From Sporosarcina sp. HYO08 (GTDB lineage: Bacteria > Bacillota > Bacilli > Bacillales_A > Planococcaceae): DNA of 64,000 nucleotides. The translations under genes and the position numbers were made by a program. The notes below the pieces were generated by a model. The model saw only the letters and a list, made by a program, of their open reading frames with translations, did no database searches and was not told the origin of the DNA. The first letter of the stretch is position 1. Each line of letters starts with the position of its first letter. The stretch is taken from NCBI RefSeq assembly GCF_001563475.1, contig NZ_LPUT01000001.1, positions 186,001 to 250,000 of the forward strand. Reading direction: 5' to 3'. Positions 19,148 to 28,315 of this stretch are shown in pieces.

Positions 19148-19702
19148 GTGGAGTATTCAGATCAGCTAATGTCAGAATCTGTTGTTACGCAGTATGAGGA
19201 AGTGAATCAAGACAAATATCAGCTGAAGTTTGCCGGGTTTTGGACGCGTTTCTGGGCATATTTCATTGATTTAATCGTGTTGTCTGCGATTGGCGGGATA
19301 TTTATTAAACCGCTTTTCAGAGTGATGGGTATTGAAATTTCAAACCCGTTTTTTTGGATCTTTAGCGTTTACAAATTGACTGCATTACTATTATTGCTTG
19401 TGTATTTTGCTTTCATGACAAAATTTTTTAAACAGACTGTTGGCAAAATGATCATGGGAATCAAGGTCATTCCAAAAGATCAAAAGGAACTAACGTGGTC
19501 GACCGTCCTATTTCGAGAGGTGATTGGACGATTTATTTCCAAAATGCTTTGGATTCCTTACCTTCTTGTCATTTTCATGCCGAAGAAAGAAGCGCTGCAC
19601 GATCTGTTTGCGGATACACTCGTTGTCCATGAAGATGTCTATGAGAGGAAAACCTTGCCGAATGTCTCCATGCCGGTTGACCACCCAATAAAAGATGCAT
19701 AG
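19148..19702 (+). CDS. yteJ: RDD-family membrane protein
   Basis: A 184-residue membrane protein with an RDD domain: three hydrophobic segments (about 34-58, 72-96 and 130-152) and conserved Arg and Asp residues in FWTRFWAYFIDLI and HDLFADTLV. Function is unknown, and ion or solute exchange has been proposed for some RDD proteins. It follows sppA at 13 bases with its own ribosome-binding site AAGGGGGGAG before a GTG, the same pairing as sppA-yteJ in B. subtilis, where it may assist SppA. Confidence 0.88.
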   Translation: MEYSDQLMSESVVTQYEEVNQDKYQLKFAGFWTRFWAYFIDLIVLSAIGGIFIKPLFRVMGIEISNPFFWIFSVYKLTALLLLLVYFAFMTKFFKQTVGKMIMGIKVIPKDQKELTWSTVLFREVIGRFISKMLWIPYLLVIFMPKKEALHDLFADTLVVHEDVYERKTLPNVSMPVDHPIKDA

Positions 19703-19727
19703 ACAGTGAAAGAAGATTCCTTATTAG

Positions 19728-19757
19728 TTGCAAGGAATGAACTTCCTTTAGTAGAAT
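19728..19757 (+). promoter_or_regulatory. tpx promoter with overlapping inverted repeat
   Basis: TTGCAA (19728-19733), 18 bp, TAGAAT (19752-19757). ATTCCTT and AAGGAAT (19716-19738) form an inverted repeat across the -35 that could be a repressor site. It does not match the PerR consensus. Confidence 0.5.
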
Positions 19758-19783
19758 GGATGATGTAAAGGGGGGGCATCTTC

Positions 19784-20290
19784 ATGGCAAACGTTACATT
19801 TAAGAATAATCCTGTTACATTACTTGGTAAAGAAGTTTCTGTTGGTGACAAGGCGCCGGATTTCACGGTCTTAGCAAATGACTTAAGTCCGGTTACACTT
19901 GCGGATTCGAAAGGGAAAATCCGCTTAATCAGTGTGATTCCTTCGATCGATACAGGTGTATGCGCTACGCAAACGCGCAAATTTAATGAAGAGGCGGCAG
20001 CGCTTGGTAACGATGTACAAGTTTTGACAATTTCTTGTGATTTACCTTTTGCACAAGCAAGATGGTGTGCCGCTGAAGGAATTGACAATGTTCATACGTT
20101 GTCAGATCACCGAGATCTTTCATTTGGAGAAGCGTACGGTGTAGTCATTCAAGAGCTTCGCTTACTTTCTAGATCCATATTTGTCGTCGATCAAGATGAC
20201 AATGTCACATATGTTGAATACGTAAGTGAAAATACGGATCATCCAAACTATGAAAAGGCGATTGAAGCAGTAAAGGCGTTAAAAGAATAA
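19784..20290 (+). CDS. tpx: Thiol peroxidase (atypical 2-Cys peroxiredoxin)
   Basis: Reduces hydrogen peroxide and alkyl hydroperoxides with thioredoxin as electron donor. The 168 residues include the peroxidatic C60 in [11 protein letters not shown] and the resolving C95 in ARWCAAEG, the usual Tpx pair. A third cysteine, C85, is also present. The same gene, ytgI/tpx, follows sppA-yteJ in B. subtilis. It has its own promoter and a run of G (AAAGGGGGGG) as ribosome-binding site. A perfect hairpin follows the stop but lacks a T-run on this strand. Confidence 0.95.
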   Translation: MANVTFKNNPVTLLGKEVSVGDKAPDFTVLANDLSPVTLADSKGKIRLISVIPSIDTGVCATQTRKFNEEAAALGNDVQVLTISCDLPFAQARWCAAEGIDNVHTLSDHRDLSFGEAYGVVIQELRLLSRSIFVVDQDDNVTYVEYVSENTDHPNYEKAIEAVKALKE

Positions 20291-20292
20291 AA

Positions 20293-20326
20293 AACGAAAC
20301 CCACCTGGAATCGGGTGGGTTTCGTT
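20293..20326. repeat. Perfect 13-bp inverted repeat between tpx and ytxK
   Basis: AACGAAACCCACC and GGTGGGTTTCGTT enclose eight bases. The T-run lies on the minus-strand side, so as an intrinsic terminator it would stop antisense transcripts. Sense transcripts read straight into the ytxK ribosome-binding site. Confidence 0.75.
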
Positions 20327-20341
20327 GGTAGAGGGATAGAT

Positions 20342-21265
20342 ATGACGACAAATGTACAAAAAATCTTTTCATTTATTGATACATATGCAGAGTCTAAGGA
20401 AATGCTTTACTTAGAAGCTGCTATTGAAGCATGTGAAAGATGGCTTGATGATCCATCGAAACTACTTTTGACAGATCCTATTTCGAAAGAAGAGATTCGT
20501 CGGGGCATTCAACTTGCCATTTTGAAAGGGATGAAGCAGTCTGCACAGCCCCATCACCAAATGACGCCCGATTCAATAGGCATGTTAATTGGACACATTG
20601 CTAGCAAATTAGCTGACGGTCAACAATCGGTAACGGTGCTTGACCCAGCAGCTGGAACGGGAAATTTACTTTACACGGTCATGAATGCGATGGATGGACG
20701 TATCAGCGCAACTGCGGTTGAAATTGATGATCTGCTCGTCAAATTATCTGCAATAACGAGTGAACTGCTTGAGCAACCTGTCACTTTTTTCATTCAAGAT
20801 GCATTGCGACCGCTTCTCGTTGACCCTGTCGACATGACGGTCAGTGATTTGCCTGTTGGTTTTTATCCGGATGATGAAAATGCGATGGACTATGAACTGA
20901 TGCCAAAGGAAGGGCATGCGTATGCACACCATTTATTTATTGAACAGTCGATGAAGCATACAAAAGAAGGCGGATTCGGCATCTTTATCATGCCGGCAAA
21001 CTTATTCGATTCGGATCAATCCTCCGTTTTACATCCGTATTTAAAAAATAAAACAGCGATTCGAGCTGTCATTCAATTACCGGATTCATTGTTTAAAAAT
21101 GCGAGCCTTGCTAAAAGTATCCTCATTTTACAAAAGCCATTCTCAGGTATGAAGCAATCGGATGTTCTCCTTGCAAAAGTACCGGATATGACAAATAAGC
21201 ATGCGATGGCGCTGTTTTTGCAGAAAATTGATATGTGGACAGAAGAGGAATCGCTGAAAAAATAA
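20342..21265 (+). CDS. ytxK: Class I SAM-dependent methyltransferase, N6-adenine-type fold
   Basis: A 307-residue protein of the YtxK family. The SAM-binding motif VLDPAAGTGNLLY is near residue 98. The catalytic motif of N6-adenine methylases, normally NPPY, reads SDLPVGFY, so substrate chemistry may differ. No specificity subunit or restriction gene is nearby, which argues against a restriction system. The order ytxK-ackA is conserved in Bacillus. The ATG at 20342 follows GTAGAGGGA. An in-frame GTG at 20315 lies within the upstream hairpin and is unlikely. The target, protein or nucleic acid, is unknown. Confidence 0.85.
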   Translation: MTTNVQKIFSFIDTYAESKEMLYLEAAIEACERWLDDPSKLLLTDPISKEEIRRGIQLAILKGMKQSAQPHHQMTPDSIGMLIGHIASKLADGQQSVTVLDPAAGTGNLLYTVMNAMDGRISATAVEIDDLLVKLSAITSELLEQPVTFFIQDALRPLLVDPVDMTVSDLPVGFYPDDENAMDYELMPKEGHAYAHHLFIEQSMKHTKEGGFGIFIMPANLFDSDQSSVLHPYLKNKTAIRAVIQLPDSLFKNASLAKSILILQKPFSGMKQSDVLLAKVPDMTNKHAMALFLQKIDMWTEEESLKK

Positions 21266-21329
21266 ATGAAGAGCTGTTTTTCTGAACAAAAGCGTGGAAT
21301 ACTAATTTGTTATAAAGGGGCTTTTATGA

Positions 21330-22520
21330 ATGAAAAATATATTAGCGATCAATGCCGGAAGTTCATCATTGAAATTTCAATTGCTTCAAATGCCCAGGGA
21401 GGATGTCATTGCAAAGGGACAAATTGAAAGAATTGGACTGTCAAATTCGATTTTTACGATTAAATCTGCTAATGGGAAAACAGAATTGACGCAAGATATT
21501 CCGGATCATGCAGATGCAGTCGCCATGCTATTGGACATATTGTTAAGTGAAGGCGTTGTTTCTTCCTACGAGGAAATTGATGGGATAGGTCACCGCGTTG
21601 TGCATGGGGGTGAAGTGTTTAGCGATTCGGTTTTAATAACAGAAGAAATGCTTGAAGCATTAGAAGAATTGTCTAATCTTGCTCCACTTCACAACCCGGC
21701 GAATATTGTCGGCATTGAAGAATTTAAAAAGGCATTGCCGAATGTTCCAGCCGTAGCGATTTTTGATACAGCGTTCCACCAGTCAATGCCTGAAAGTTCT
21801 TTTCTATATCCATTGCCGCGTGAATACTATGAGAAATACGGGATTCGTAAATACGGATTTCATGGCACAAGCCATAAATACGTGACAGAACGCGCAGCTG
21901 AAATTCTGAACCGTCCGCTGCAAGACACGCGACTCATCTCATGTCACCTCGGAAATGGTGCAAGCATTGCAGCTGTTAAAGGTGGTAAATCACTTGATAC
22001 ATCAATGGGCTTTACACCGCTAGCCGGCGTTACGATGGGAACGCGGTCGGGGAATATTGACCCTGCACTCATTCCCTATATTATGGATCAGACTGGCAAA
22101 TCTGTAGAAGAAGTGTTGAATGTGTTGAACAAAGAGTCTGGGATGCTTGCAGTTTCAGGCTTTTCTAGTGATTTGCGTGATATTGAAATCAAAGCCTCGG
22201 AAGGAAATGAAAGAGCCCAACTGGCACTGGAAGTATTTGCGGATCGTATTCACAAGTATATCGGCTCGTATGCAGCGAGAATGGGCGGCGTTGACGCAAT
22301 TATTTTCACGGCAGGAATTGGAGAAAATAGCGATGTTATTCGACAAAAAGTGTTACAAGGCCTTGAGTTTATGGGGGTTTATTTCGATCCGGATTTAAAT
22401 AAAATTCGCGGTATGGAAGCATACATTAACCATCCCTATTCACCCGTCAAAGTGCTTGTCATTCCAACGAACGAAGAAGTGATGATCGCGAGAGACACGG
22501 TGCGTGTGGCAGGATTGTGA
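21330..22520 (+). CDS. ackA: Acetate kinase
   Basis: Interconverts acetyl phosphate plus ADP with acetate plus ATP, the last step of overflow metabolism to acetate. The 396 residues start with [12 protein letters not shown] (phosphate-binding) and carry [17 protein letters not shown] and the [10 protein letters not shown]-terminal motif. Length is standard. Spacing from ytxK is 64 bases with AAAGGGG before the ATG. I found no convincing CcpA site just upstream, unlike the B. subtilis gene. A long terminator follows. Confidence 0.97.
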   Translation: MKNILAINAGSSSLKFQLLQMPREDVIAKGQIERIGLSNSIFTIKSANGKTELTQDIPDHADAVAMLLDILLSEGVVSSYEEIDGIGHRVVHGGEVFSDSVLITEEMLEALEELSNLAPLHNPANIVGIEEFKKALPNVPAVAIFDTAFHQSMPESSFLYPLPREYYEKYGIRKYGFHGTSHKYVTERAAEILNRPLQDTRLISCHLGNGASIAAVKGGKSLDTSMGFTPLAGVTMGTRSGNIDPALIPYIMDQTGKSVEEVLNVLNKESGMLAVSGFSSDLRDIEIKASEGNERAQLALEVFADRIHKYIGSYAARMGGVDAIIFTAGIGENSDVIRQKVLQGLEFMGVYFDPDLNKIRGMEAYINHPYSPVKVLVIPTNEEVMIARDTVRVAGL

Positions 22521-22576
22521 AAAAAGGGGGATGTTCCAAAACGAAGAGTCAGGCACTTCTGGGATCCCCCTTTTTA
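22521..22576. terminator. Bidirectional terminator between ackA and the usp gene
   Basis: AAAAAGGGGGAT and ATCCCCCTTTTT pair over a 31-base interval. Both strands end in T-runs, which suits convergent genes. Confidence 0.8.
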
Positions 22577-22594
22577 ATTTTTAATTAACGGGGA

Positions 22595-23053
22595 CTATTG
22601 AATGGTATCATCTTCTGGTGTTCGAATAACAAGGACGTCGCATTTCGCAGTCCGCACAATGTTTTCTGAAACACTTCCGATGAGGAATCGCTCAACTGCA
22701 TTCAACCCCGTCGCACCACAAATGATTAAATCAGCATCTAGTTTTCTAGAAAGGTCTTTGGAAATCATAGACTTAGGGGAACCATATTCGACAAGAACTT
22801 TGACGTGATGCAAACCTGCTCCTTCAGCTTTGGCTTTATACTCGTTTAGCAATTCTTCTGCAAATTTCTGCGCTCGCTCAGCAATCGAACGATCATATGC
22901 TTCAACCGCAGCGTAGGAACGTGTATCTATAATGTTCACTAAGTTTAAGTGTGCATCATTTCGCTTTGCGATAGCAACTGCTTTTTTGAAAGCCCATTCC
23001 GATTCTTTTGAACCATCAACTGCAACAATAATTTGCTTATAAACTAATGACAT
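22595..23053 (-). CDS. Universal stress protein (UspA family), ATP-binding type
   Basis: A single-domain Usp of 152 residues that probably binds ATP and helps survival under stress or starvation. The nucleotide loop GATGLNAVERFLIGS fits the G-2x-G-9x-G(S/T) pattern of ATP-binding Usps. The N-terminal IIVAVDGS is also typical. The ATG at 23053 follows GGAGTG. A longer in-frame start (23071) adds residues without homology. It is transcribed alone, convergent with ackA. Confidence 0.9.
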   Translation of the reverse strand: MSLVYKQIIVAVDGSKESEWAFKKAVAIAKRNDAHLNLVNIIDTRSYAAVEAYDRSIAERAQKFAEELLNEYKAKAEGAGLHHVKVLVEYGSPKSMISKDLSRKLDADLIICGATGLNAVERFLIGSVSENIVRTAKCDVLVIRTPEDDTIQ

Positions 23054-23154
23054 ATCACTCACTCCATCCATTATAATTAATGTTTCTTCTACTTCTTCCT
23101 ATATATTATTTATTCGAGAAAAGTGCAAGAAAACCTTTTAATCTCGTGAAAAAT

Positions 23155-23330
23155 CTTGTCTTTTTTGTGAATTTCGACAAATTTATCGCTAACCTGTCAA
23201 TAAAGACAAGATATTTCAGTTCTGGGAAAATTGAATATTCCGACAATTAAAAAAGAGAGGAAAGTTTTTGTCCTTTCTGATAAGATTGATATGTTCTGGT
23301 TTTCTAACTATATCGGAAAACCAGAAAAAA
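23155..23330. repeat. Inverted repeats in the ald upstream region
   Basis: CTTGTCTTT (about 23156-23164) pairs with AAAGACAAG (about 23204-23212). Closer to the gene TCTGGTTTTC and GAAAACCAGA form a 10-bp hairpin at about 23296-23328. No clear sigma-A promoter was found. The distal pair may be a regulator site and the proximal hairpin part of the mRNA leader. Confidence 0.55.
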
Positions 23331-23354
23331 TGTAGCTTATTAGGAGGAGTTATA

Positions 23355-24488
23355 ATGATTATTGGTGTTCCTAAAGAAATTAAAAACAATGAGAATCGTG
23401 TCGCAATGACACCGGCAGGCGTTTTTAACTTGAAATCAGCAGGACATGAAGTAGTCATCGAAACAGGTGCGGGTCTTGGCTCAAGCTTTACAGATGAAGA
23501 GTATATCGAAGCGGGCGCGAAAATCGTTACCACTGCGGCTGAAGCTTGGGATGCAGATATGGTTATGAAGGTTAAAGAACCAATTGCATCTGAGTACGGC
23601 TACTTCCGTGAAGGGCAAATTCTATTCACGTATTTGCACCTTGCGCCAGAAGTAGAATTAACAAAAGCTCTCCTTGATAAAAAAGTAGTTGGAATCGCTT
23701 ATGAAACAGTACAGCTTCCAAACAATTCACTTCCACTACTTGCGCCGATGAGTGAAGTTGCGGGTCGTATGGCTACACAAATTGGTGCGCAGTACTTACA
23801 AGCAACAAACGGTGGAAAAGGAATTCTGTTAAGCGGTGTACCAGGCGTTTCTCGCGGAAATGTTGTCGTAATTGGTGGCGGACAAGCCGGAGCAAATGCA
23901 GCGCGCGTTGCTGTGGGCATGGGTGCCAAAGTAACAGTTCTTGATCTGTCTGTAGATCGTCTTCGTTATCTAGATGAAATCTTTGGAAATGATATTCAAA
24001 CACTCGTATCAAATCCATTCAACATTGCAAACGCGGTGAAAGATGCAGACCTAGTTGTTGGTGCAGTACTGATCCCTGGCGCGAAAGCTCCAAAACTAGT
24101 ATCTGAAGAAATGGTTAAGTCAATGAAACCAGGTTCAGTTCTAGTTGACATCGCGATCGACCAAGGTGGTATTTTCGCTACGTCTGACCGCGTAACAACA
24201 CATGACAACCCAACATATGAGAAACATGGTGTTGTTCACTATGCAGTTGCAAATATGCCAGGTGCTGTTCCGCAAACATCTACAACAGCTTTAACGAACG
24301 TAACGGTTCCATACGCATTGCAAATTGCGAACAAAGGTTACAAACAAGCTTGCCTGGACAACCTTCCACTACAAAAAGGAATTAACACAATGGAAGGTCA
24401 CGTAACGTACAAAGCAGTTGCTGAAGCGCAAGGTCTTGAGTATGTTCCAGCTGACACATTACTAAGTCGCGAATTGAGCAGAAAATAA
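23355..24488 (+). CDS. ald: Alanine dehydrogenase
   Basis: NAD-dependent conversion of L-alanine to pyruvate and ammonia, used for alanine catabolism and needed for normal sporulation in B. subtilis. The 377 residues begin [20 protein letters not shown], have the catalytic lysine and histidine region ([14 protein letters not shown]) and a Rossmann motif [12 protein letters not shown]. The ATG at 23355 follows TAGGAGGAG. An in-frame start 87 bases earlier lies in the hairpin leader and is discarded. The codon choice looks optimised, suggesting high expression. Confidence 0.97.
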   Translation: MIIGVPKEIKNNENRVAMTPAGVFNLKSAGHEVVIETGAGLGSSFTDEEYIEAGAKIVTTAAEAWDADMVMKVKEPIASEYGYFREGQILFTYLHLAPEVELTKALLDKKVVGIAYETVQLPNNSLPLLAPMSEVAGRMATQIGAQYLQATNGGKGILLSGVPGVSRGNVVVIGGGQAGANAARVAVGMGAKVTVLDLSVDRLRYLDEIFGNDIQTLVSNPFNIANAVKDADLVVGAVLIPGAKAPKLVSEEMVKSMKPGSVLVDIAIDQGGIFATSDRVTTHDNPTYEKHGVVHYAVANMPGAVPQTSTTALTNVTVPYALQIANKGYKQACLDNLPLQKGINTMEGHVTYKAVAEAQGLEYVPADTLLSRELSRK

Positions 24489-24521
24489 GTTTAAAACATT
24501 TATAGAATAAAAAGATTTTAT

Positions 24522-24616
24522 CCTGTTGAACCATCTGGTCACGATGACAGTACCACTTAACGAATGGTTTTCAACAGGTGCGGAAGCTATGGCGATTTTT
24601 TGCCATAGCTTCTTTT
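24522..24616 (+). ncRNA. Structured element with terminator between ald and ytkL, unassigned
   Basis: An outer helix pairs CCTGTTGAACCAT (24522-24534) with ATGGTTTTCAACAGG (24564-24578). An inner hairpin is CTGGTCA/TGACAG (24535-24550). A strong terminator follows, GAAGCTATGGC (24583-24593) with GCCATAGCTTC (24602-24612) and four T. It may be the 3' end of ald mRNA, a processed small RNA, or a regulator of ytkL. It matches no class I recognise. Confidence 0.55.
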
Positions 24617-24739
24617 AAATTAGGATAATATTGGTGAAGGAAGCTGCTTTAGATTCATCTGTATTTTATTGAAAAAGAGGATTTTGAAGTTTTTTATGGA
24701 AGTTTGTTCTATATCGGTTAATTGATGGAGGTTTTTATT

Positions 24740-25420
24740 ATGCAAATTTCTTATCATGGACATGCAGTTGTGCAAATTAAAACAAAAGGAAAGACCATTT
24801 TGATCGATCCATTTATTAATGGAAATAAGTTAACAGATCTTCAGGTGAACGATGTCAAGCCGGATGTGATCTTGTTAACGCATGGACATAATGACCATGT
24901 AGGGGATACGATTGAAATTGCGAAAGCTACTGATGCACTTGTTGTTGCACCAGTTGAGCTCGCGGACTATTTAAGCTCTCAAGGAATTCAAACACACGGG
25001 ATGAATATTGGCGGTTCAAAAGCGTTCGACTTTGGCATTGTCAAATATACAAAAGCTTTTCATAGCTCTTCTTACACAACGGAAAATAATGAAACCATTT
25101 ATACCGGTATGCCAGCTGGAATTCTAATTACAGCCGAGGAGAAAACGGTTTATCATGCGGGAGATACATCTTTGTTTGGAGATATGGCTTTAATTGGCCA
25201 ACGTCATCCAATCGACATTGCATTTTTGCCGATCGGCGATAATTTCACAATGGGTCCAGATGATGCTGCATTCGCGGTTGAATTACTTAACCCGAAGCTT
25301 GCCGTTCCGATTCATTTCAATACGTTTCCGCCGATTGAGCAGGATCCGCAAACATTCAAATCACTTGTCAAAGGGCATGATGTAAGAATTATGGAGCCTG
25401 GAGAATCATTGAATCTGTAA
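24740..25420 (+). CDS. ytkL: UPF0173 metal-dependent hydrolase YtkL
   Basis: A 226-residue metallo-beta-lactamase-fold protein with the metal-binding HGHNDHVGD motif near residue 54, a second-site [12 protein letters not shown] and a C-terminal VPIHFNTFP. The family is conserved in Bacillales, but its substrate is unknown. The ATG at 24740 lies after GGAGG. An in-frame ATG at 24722 is upstream of that site. About 120 bases after the ald terminator are free of recognisable features. It is followed by a weak hairpin and then ytoI. Confidence 0.9.
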   Translation: MQISYHGHAVVQIKTKGKTILIDPFINGNKLTDLQVNDVKPDVILLTHGHNDHVGDTIEIAKATDALVVAPVELADYLSSQGIQTHGMNIGGSKAFDFGIVKYTKAFHSSSYTTENNETIYTGMPAGILITAEEKTVYHAGDTSLFGDMALIGQRHPIDIAFLPIGDNFTMGPDDAAFAVELLNPKLAVPIHFNTFPPIEQDPQTFKSLVKGHDVRIMEPGESLNL

Positions 25421-25433
25421 GTTATTTCTACCA

Positions 25434-25474
25434 GAACCCGATCTCGTTGACGTATAAACAGACTAGATTGGGTT
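25434..25474 (+). terminator. Weak hairpin after ytkL
   Basis: AACCCGATCT and AGATTGGGTT pair with one G-T pair around a 20-base loop, with only three T after. A low-efficiency terminator at best. Confidence 0.4.
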
Positions 25475-25521
25475 TCCATATCTTCAGAAACGGCATTGTT
25501 CGACGCTTTTCTTTACAGTTG

Positions 25522-25544
25522 TGGTAAAATGTCCTAAAGGACAT
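25522..25544 (+). promoter_or_regulatory. ytoI promoter and palindromic operator candidate
   Basis: An extended -10, TGGTAAAAT (25522-25530), is followed directly by the perfect palindrome ATGTCCTAAAGGACAT (25529-25544), which covers the expected transcription start. YtoI itself has a helix-turn-helix, so autoregulation is a simple hypothesis. Confidence 0.5.
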
Positions 25545-25563
25545 GATAGGAAAAGGTGAAATT

Positions 25564-26868
25564 ATGTCGACTAAACACGAATTAATATTACGATATATTG
25601 AAGGGCTGGACATTGGCGAGAAAATTTCTGTTCGCCAAGTTGCAAAAGAATTGGCCGTAAGCGAAGGAACAGCTTATCGTGCCATCAAAGAAGCAGAAAA
25701 TCAAAAGTTAGTAAATACAATCGAACGGGTCGGCACCATTCGAATTGAAAAAAAGCAAAAAGAAAACATTGAGCGGCTCACATACGCTGAAGTGTTAAAT
25801 ATTGTGGACGGCCAAGTCCTTGGAGGACGTGGAGGATTACATAAAACGCTAACGAAGTTTGTGATTGGTGCTATGAAGCTAGATGACATGATGCGGTACA
25901 CGGATGCCGGCAGTTTACTAATCGTTGGGAATCGGCTTAAAGCACATGAAACGGCACTGCATGCTGGTGCAGCGGTGCTTGTAACAGGTGGTTTTGATGC
26001 ATCAGATGAGGCGAAGAAATTGGCAGATGAATTGGAGCTGCCGATCATTTCCACAAGCTATGATACGTTTACAGTGGCGACGATGCTTAATCGTGCCATT
26101 TTCGACCAAATGATTGAAAAGGAGATTTTGTTAGTGGATGATATTGTGACGCCATTAACAGAAACTGTTGCTCTTACAATGAATGACAGAGTTGCAGATT
26201 TTAAAGCGTTGAACCGCCAAACTTCCCATTCTGGCTATCCTGTCGTCGACAAAAATGACAAGCTTGTCGGTATTGTAACGTCCCGAGATATTATCGGTAA
26301 ATCGGATGATGAAACAATTGAAAAAGTAATGACGCGCCATCCCATTACTGCTACCCGTAAAACAAGTGTGGCGTCGGCGGGGCATAGCATGATCTGGGAA
26401 GGGATAGACCTCGTACCAGTTGTTACCGAATCCGGTATGCTTGATGGAATGATCAGTCGTCAAGACGTTTTGAAAGCATTTCAAATGGCGCAAAGACAGC
26501 CGCAGCAAGGAGAAACAATTGATGATATCGTTAAAAATCAAATGAAATCGGTATCGGACCCGTCGAATACAGTCGAGTTTACGGTAACGCCGCAGTTGAC
26601 CAATCAGTTTGGTTCCTTGTCGTACGGCGCATTGACGACCTTAGTGACAGAAGCGGGGAAACAAGCAATTAAATCGCGTAAACGTGGTGAAAGCGTACCG
26701 GAAAACGTCTCTTTGTACTTCATCAAGCATCCACAGCTTGGCAGTGTTGTCCAAGTCGAATCGAATATTTTACACATAGGCCGCCGCTTTGTTAAATTAG
26801 ATTTCAATATTTATAGTGAAAATGAGTTAATTGCCAAAGCAATGGTTATGTTCCAGCTTTTGGGTTAA
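25564..26868 (+). CDS. ytoI: HTH-DRTGG-CBS-hotdog regulator YtoI
   Basis: A 434-residue cytoplasmic protein of the YtoI family. In order: a winged-helix DNA-binding domain (1-65), a DRTGG domain (about 70-180), a pair of CBS domains (about 190-310) that usually bind adenine nucleotides, and a C-terminal hotdog/thioesterase-like domain (about 330-430). The layout suggests a metabolite-sensing transcription factor, but its ligand and targets are unknown. The ATG at 25564 follows AAAAGGTGA. A palindrome covers its promoter. It is convergent with ytpI. Confidence 0.88.
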   Translation: MSTKHELILRYIEGLDIGEKISVRQVAKELAVSEGTAYRAIKEAENQKLVNTIERVGTIRIEKKQKENIERLTYAEVLNIVDGQVLGGRGGLHKTLTKFVIGAMKLDDMMRYTDAGSLLIVGNRLKAHETALHAGAAVLVTGGFDASDEAKKLADELELPIISTSYDTFTVATMLNRAIFDQMIEKEILLVDDIVTPLTETVALTMNDRVADFKALNRQTSHSGYPVVDKNDKLVGIVTSRDIIGKSDDETIEKVMTRHPITATRKTSVASAGHSMIWEGIDLVPVVTESGMLDGMISRQDVLKAFQMAQRQPQQGETIDDIVKNQMKSVSDPSNTVEFTVTPQLTNQFGSLSYGALTTLVTEAGKQAIKSRKRGESVPENVSLYFIKHPQLGSVVQVESNILHIGRRFVKLDFNIYSENELIAKAMVMFQLLG

Positions 26869-26922
26869 CAATCTAGAGCAGGAGCCTTTATTGGCAGTTA
26901 TAATACTTCTTAGATGAATAAA

Positions 26923-26952
26923 AAAACTGATGCACTTAAGTGCATCAGTTTT
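26923..26952. terminator. Bidirectional terminator, perfect 30-bp palindrome
   Basis: AAAACTGATGCACTT and its exact complement AAGTGCATCAGTTTT are contiguous. It ends both ytoI (plus) and ytpI (minus) transcripts and overlaps the last codons of ytpI. Confidence 0.85.
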
Positions 26953-27262
26953 CATTTAATATGATTTCTTCATCAACAAATTGTTGATAATGCTTATGGG
27001 CGCGATAATGATGTGTGAATGAGACAAGCCCTAAAACAATAAAAATAGCAGCTATGATATAGGTGATCATTCCATCGAAAATAATAAACTGGTTGATCCC
27101 GAAAAATAAAAGCAGTGCACCTAAAGAAGCGCCCGCCATGCTGGCATACATTTTCTTCTGGATTGGAAGTCGCTGGCTTGTACGGAATTGCCGTGTTTTG
27201 AAATAAAAGTAAGCGACACCCGATAAAATAATTAGAAATACGATAATGAAATTTAATATCAT
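26945..27262 (-). CDS. ytpI: YtpI-family membrane protein
   Basis: A 105-residue protein with three membrane helices (about 2-20, 40-58 and 66-84) and a short charged C-terminus. The YtpI family is found in sporulating Bacillales and its function is unknown. The start at 27262 is preceded by GGAGGG at 6 bases. A longer in-frame start at 27289 contains that site and is rejected. Gene order ytoI-ytpI-nrnA is conserved. The TGA stop lies inside the shared terminator palindrome. Confidence 0.85.
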   Translation of the reverse strand: MILNFIIVFLIILSGVAYFYFKTRQFRTSQRLPIQKKMYASMAGASLGALLLFFGINQFIIFDGMITYIIAAIFIVLGLVSFTHHYRAHKHYQQFVDEEIILNEN

Positions 27263-27355
27263 GAAAAGCCCTCCATTGCATACGCCCACTATACATTGTA
27301 GCGGCTTTTTAAACGGATTGCGACCCGAATATATGAAGCCAGGGGGAATTTACTA

Positions 27356-28297
27356 GTGAAAAGTCAAATCATTGACACAATTGAATCCTATGAAACGATT
27401 ATTATCCATCGGCATGTTCGGCCTGACCCGGATGCCTATGGGTCACAGGTTGGCCTAAAGACGTTGATTCAGACGAACTATCCGGAAAAGAACGTATATG
27501 CCGCCGGGACACATGATGAATTGTTATCTTATTTGACAACGCAAGATGAAGTCACGCAAACGACTTATCAAAATGCTTTGGTCATTATAACGGATACTGG
27601 CAATACAGAACGAATAGACGGAGAGTTTTACAAAGAAGGTGCGTTTGTTTTAAAAATTGACCATCATCCGGATGTTGATCAATACGGGGATCTGCGATGG
27701 GTCGATCCTACAGCGAGTTCGACTTCTGAAATGATTTTTGCATTATTTGAGGAAGGTTCTGCGTCCCGCGGATGGAAAATGTCAGATGAAACAGCAAGGT
27801 TGCTTTTTGCCGGCATCGTGGGAGATACTGGTCGATTTATGTTTCCAAGTACAACAGAAAAAACATTTGATGCAGCAAGGAAACTCATTCGGCATTCATT
27901 CGATCGCCCACAGTTATTTGCGGGCATGTATGAAGTGGAGCGTGAAATTTTACATTTACAAGGATTCATTTATCAGAACTTTGTCATAGATGAAAATGGA
28001 GCAGCTTATATCAAGATTGATAATAAGACTTTAAAGCAGTTCGAAGTGACCGCTTCTGAAACGTCACAGCTTGTTGGGTCTTTAGGAGAAGTGAAAGGCA
28101 TTAAAGCATGGGTCATTTTCATTGAAGAAGAAGATCAAATTCGTGCGCGGCTTCGATCAAAAGGTCCTGTCATTAATGGATTGGCAGCTCGATTTGGTGG
28201 GGGAGGTCATCCACTCGCTTCTGGAGCGTCTGTCTCTACTTGGGAGGAAGCTGATCATTTAATTGGCGAAATCCAAAAGTTATGTAAAACGAACTAA
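27356..28297 (+). CDS. nrnA: Bifunctional nanoRNase / pAp phosphatase
   Basis: DHH/DHHA1-family phosphoesterase that degrades 2-5 nucleotide RNA fragments and removes the 3' phosphate of pAp, a by-product of sulfate assimilation. The 313 residues contain the metal motifs HRHVRPDPDAYGS (near 19-31), ITDTGN, the signature IDHHPD (near 102) and the DHHA1 C-terminal GGGGHPLASGA. A GTG start follows AGGGGG. It ends one base before the dnaE reading frame opens, so they form an operon as in Bacillus (ytqI-dnaE). Confidence 0.95.
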   Translation: MKSQIIDTIESYETIIIHRHVRPDPDAYGSQVGLKTLIQTNYPEKNVYAAGTHDELLSYLTTQDEVTQTTYQNALVIITDTGNTERIDGEFYKEGAFVLKIDHHPDVDQYGDLRWVDPTASSTSEMIFALFEEGSASRGWKMSDETARLLFAGIVGDTGRFMFPSTTEKTFDAARKLIRHSFDRPQLFAGMYEVEREILHLQGFIYQNFVIDENGAAYIKIDNKTLKQFEVTASETSQLVGSLGEVKGIKAWVIFIEEEDQIRARLRSKGPVINGLAARFGGGGHPLASGASVSTWEEADHLIGEIQKLCKTN

Positions 28298-28315
28298 ATG
28301 AGCGGAGGGATTGAA

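Noticed and set aside
20342..21265. Restriction-modification system
   Set aside because: No restriction or specificity subunit nearby, and ytxK-ackA is a conserved housekeeping arrangement.
23204..23260. CodY box upstream of ald
   Set aside because: The best match, AGTTCTGGGAAAATT, has four mismatches to AATTTTCWGAAAATT, too weak to call.
24544..24618. A 24-codon frame within the ald-ytkL element
   Set aside because: No ribosome-binding site, and the frame runs through the terminator stem, so it is more likely RNA structure than a gene.
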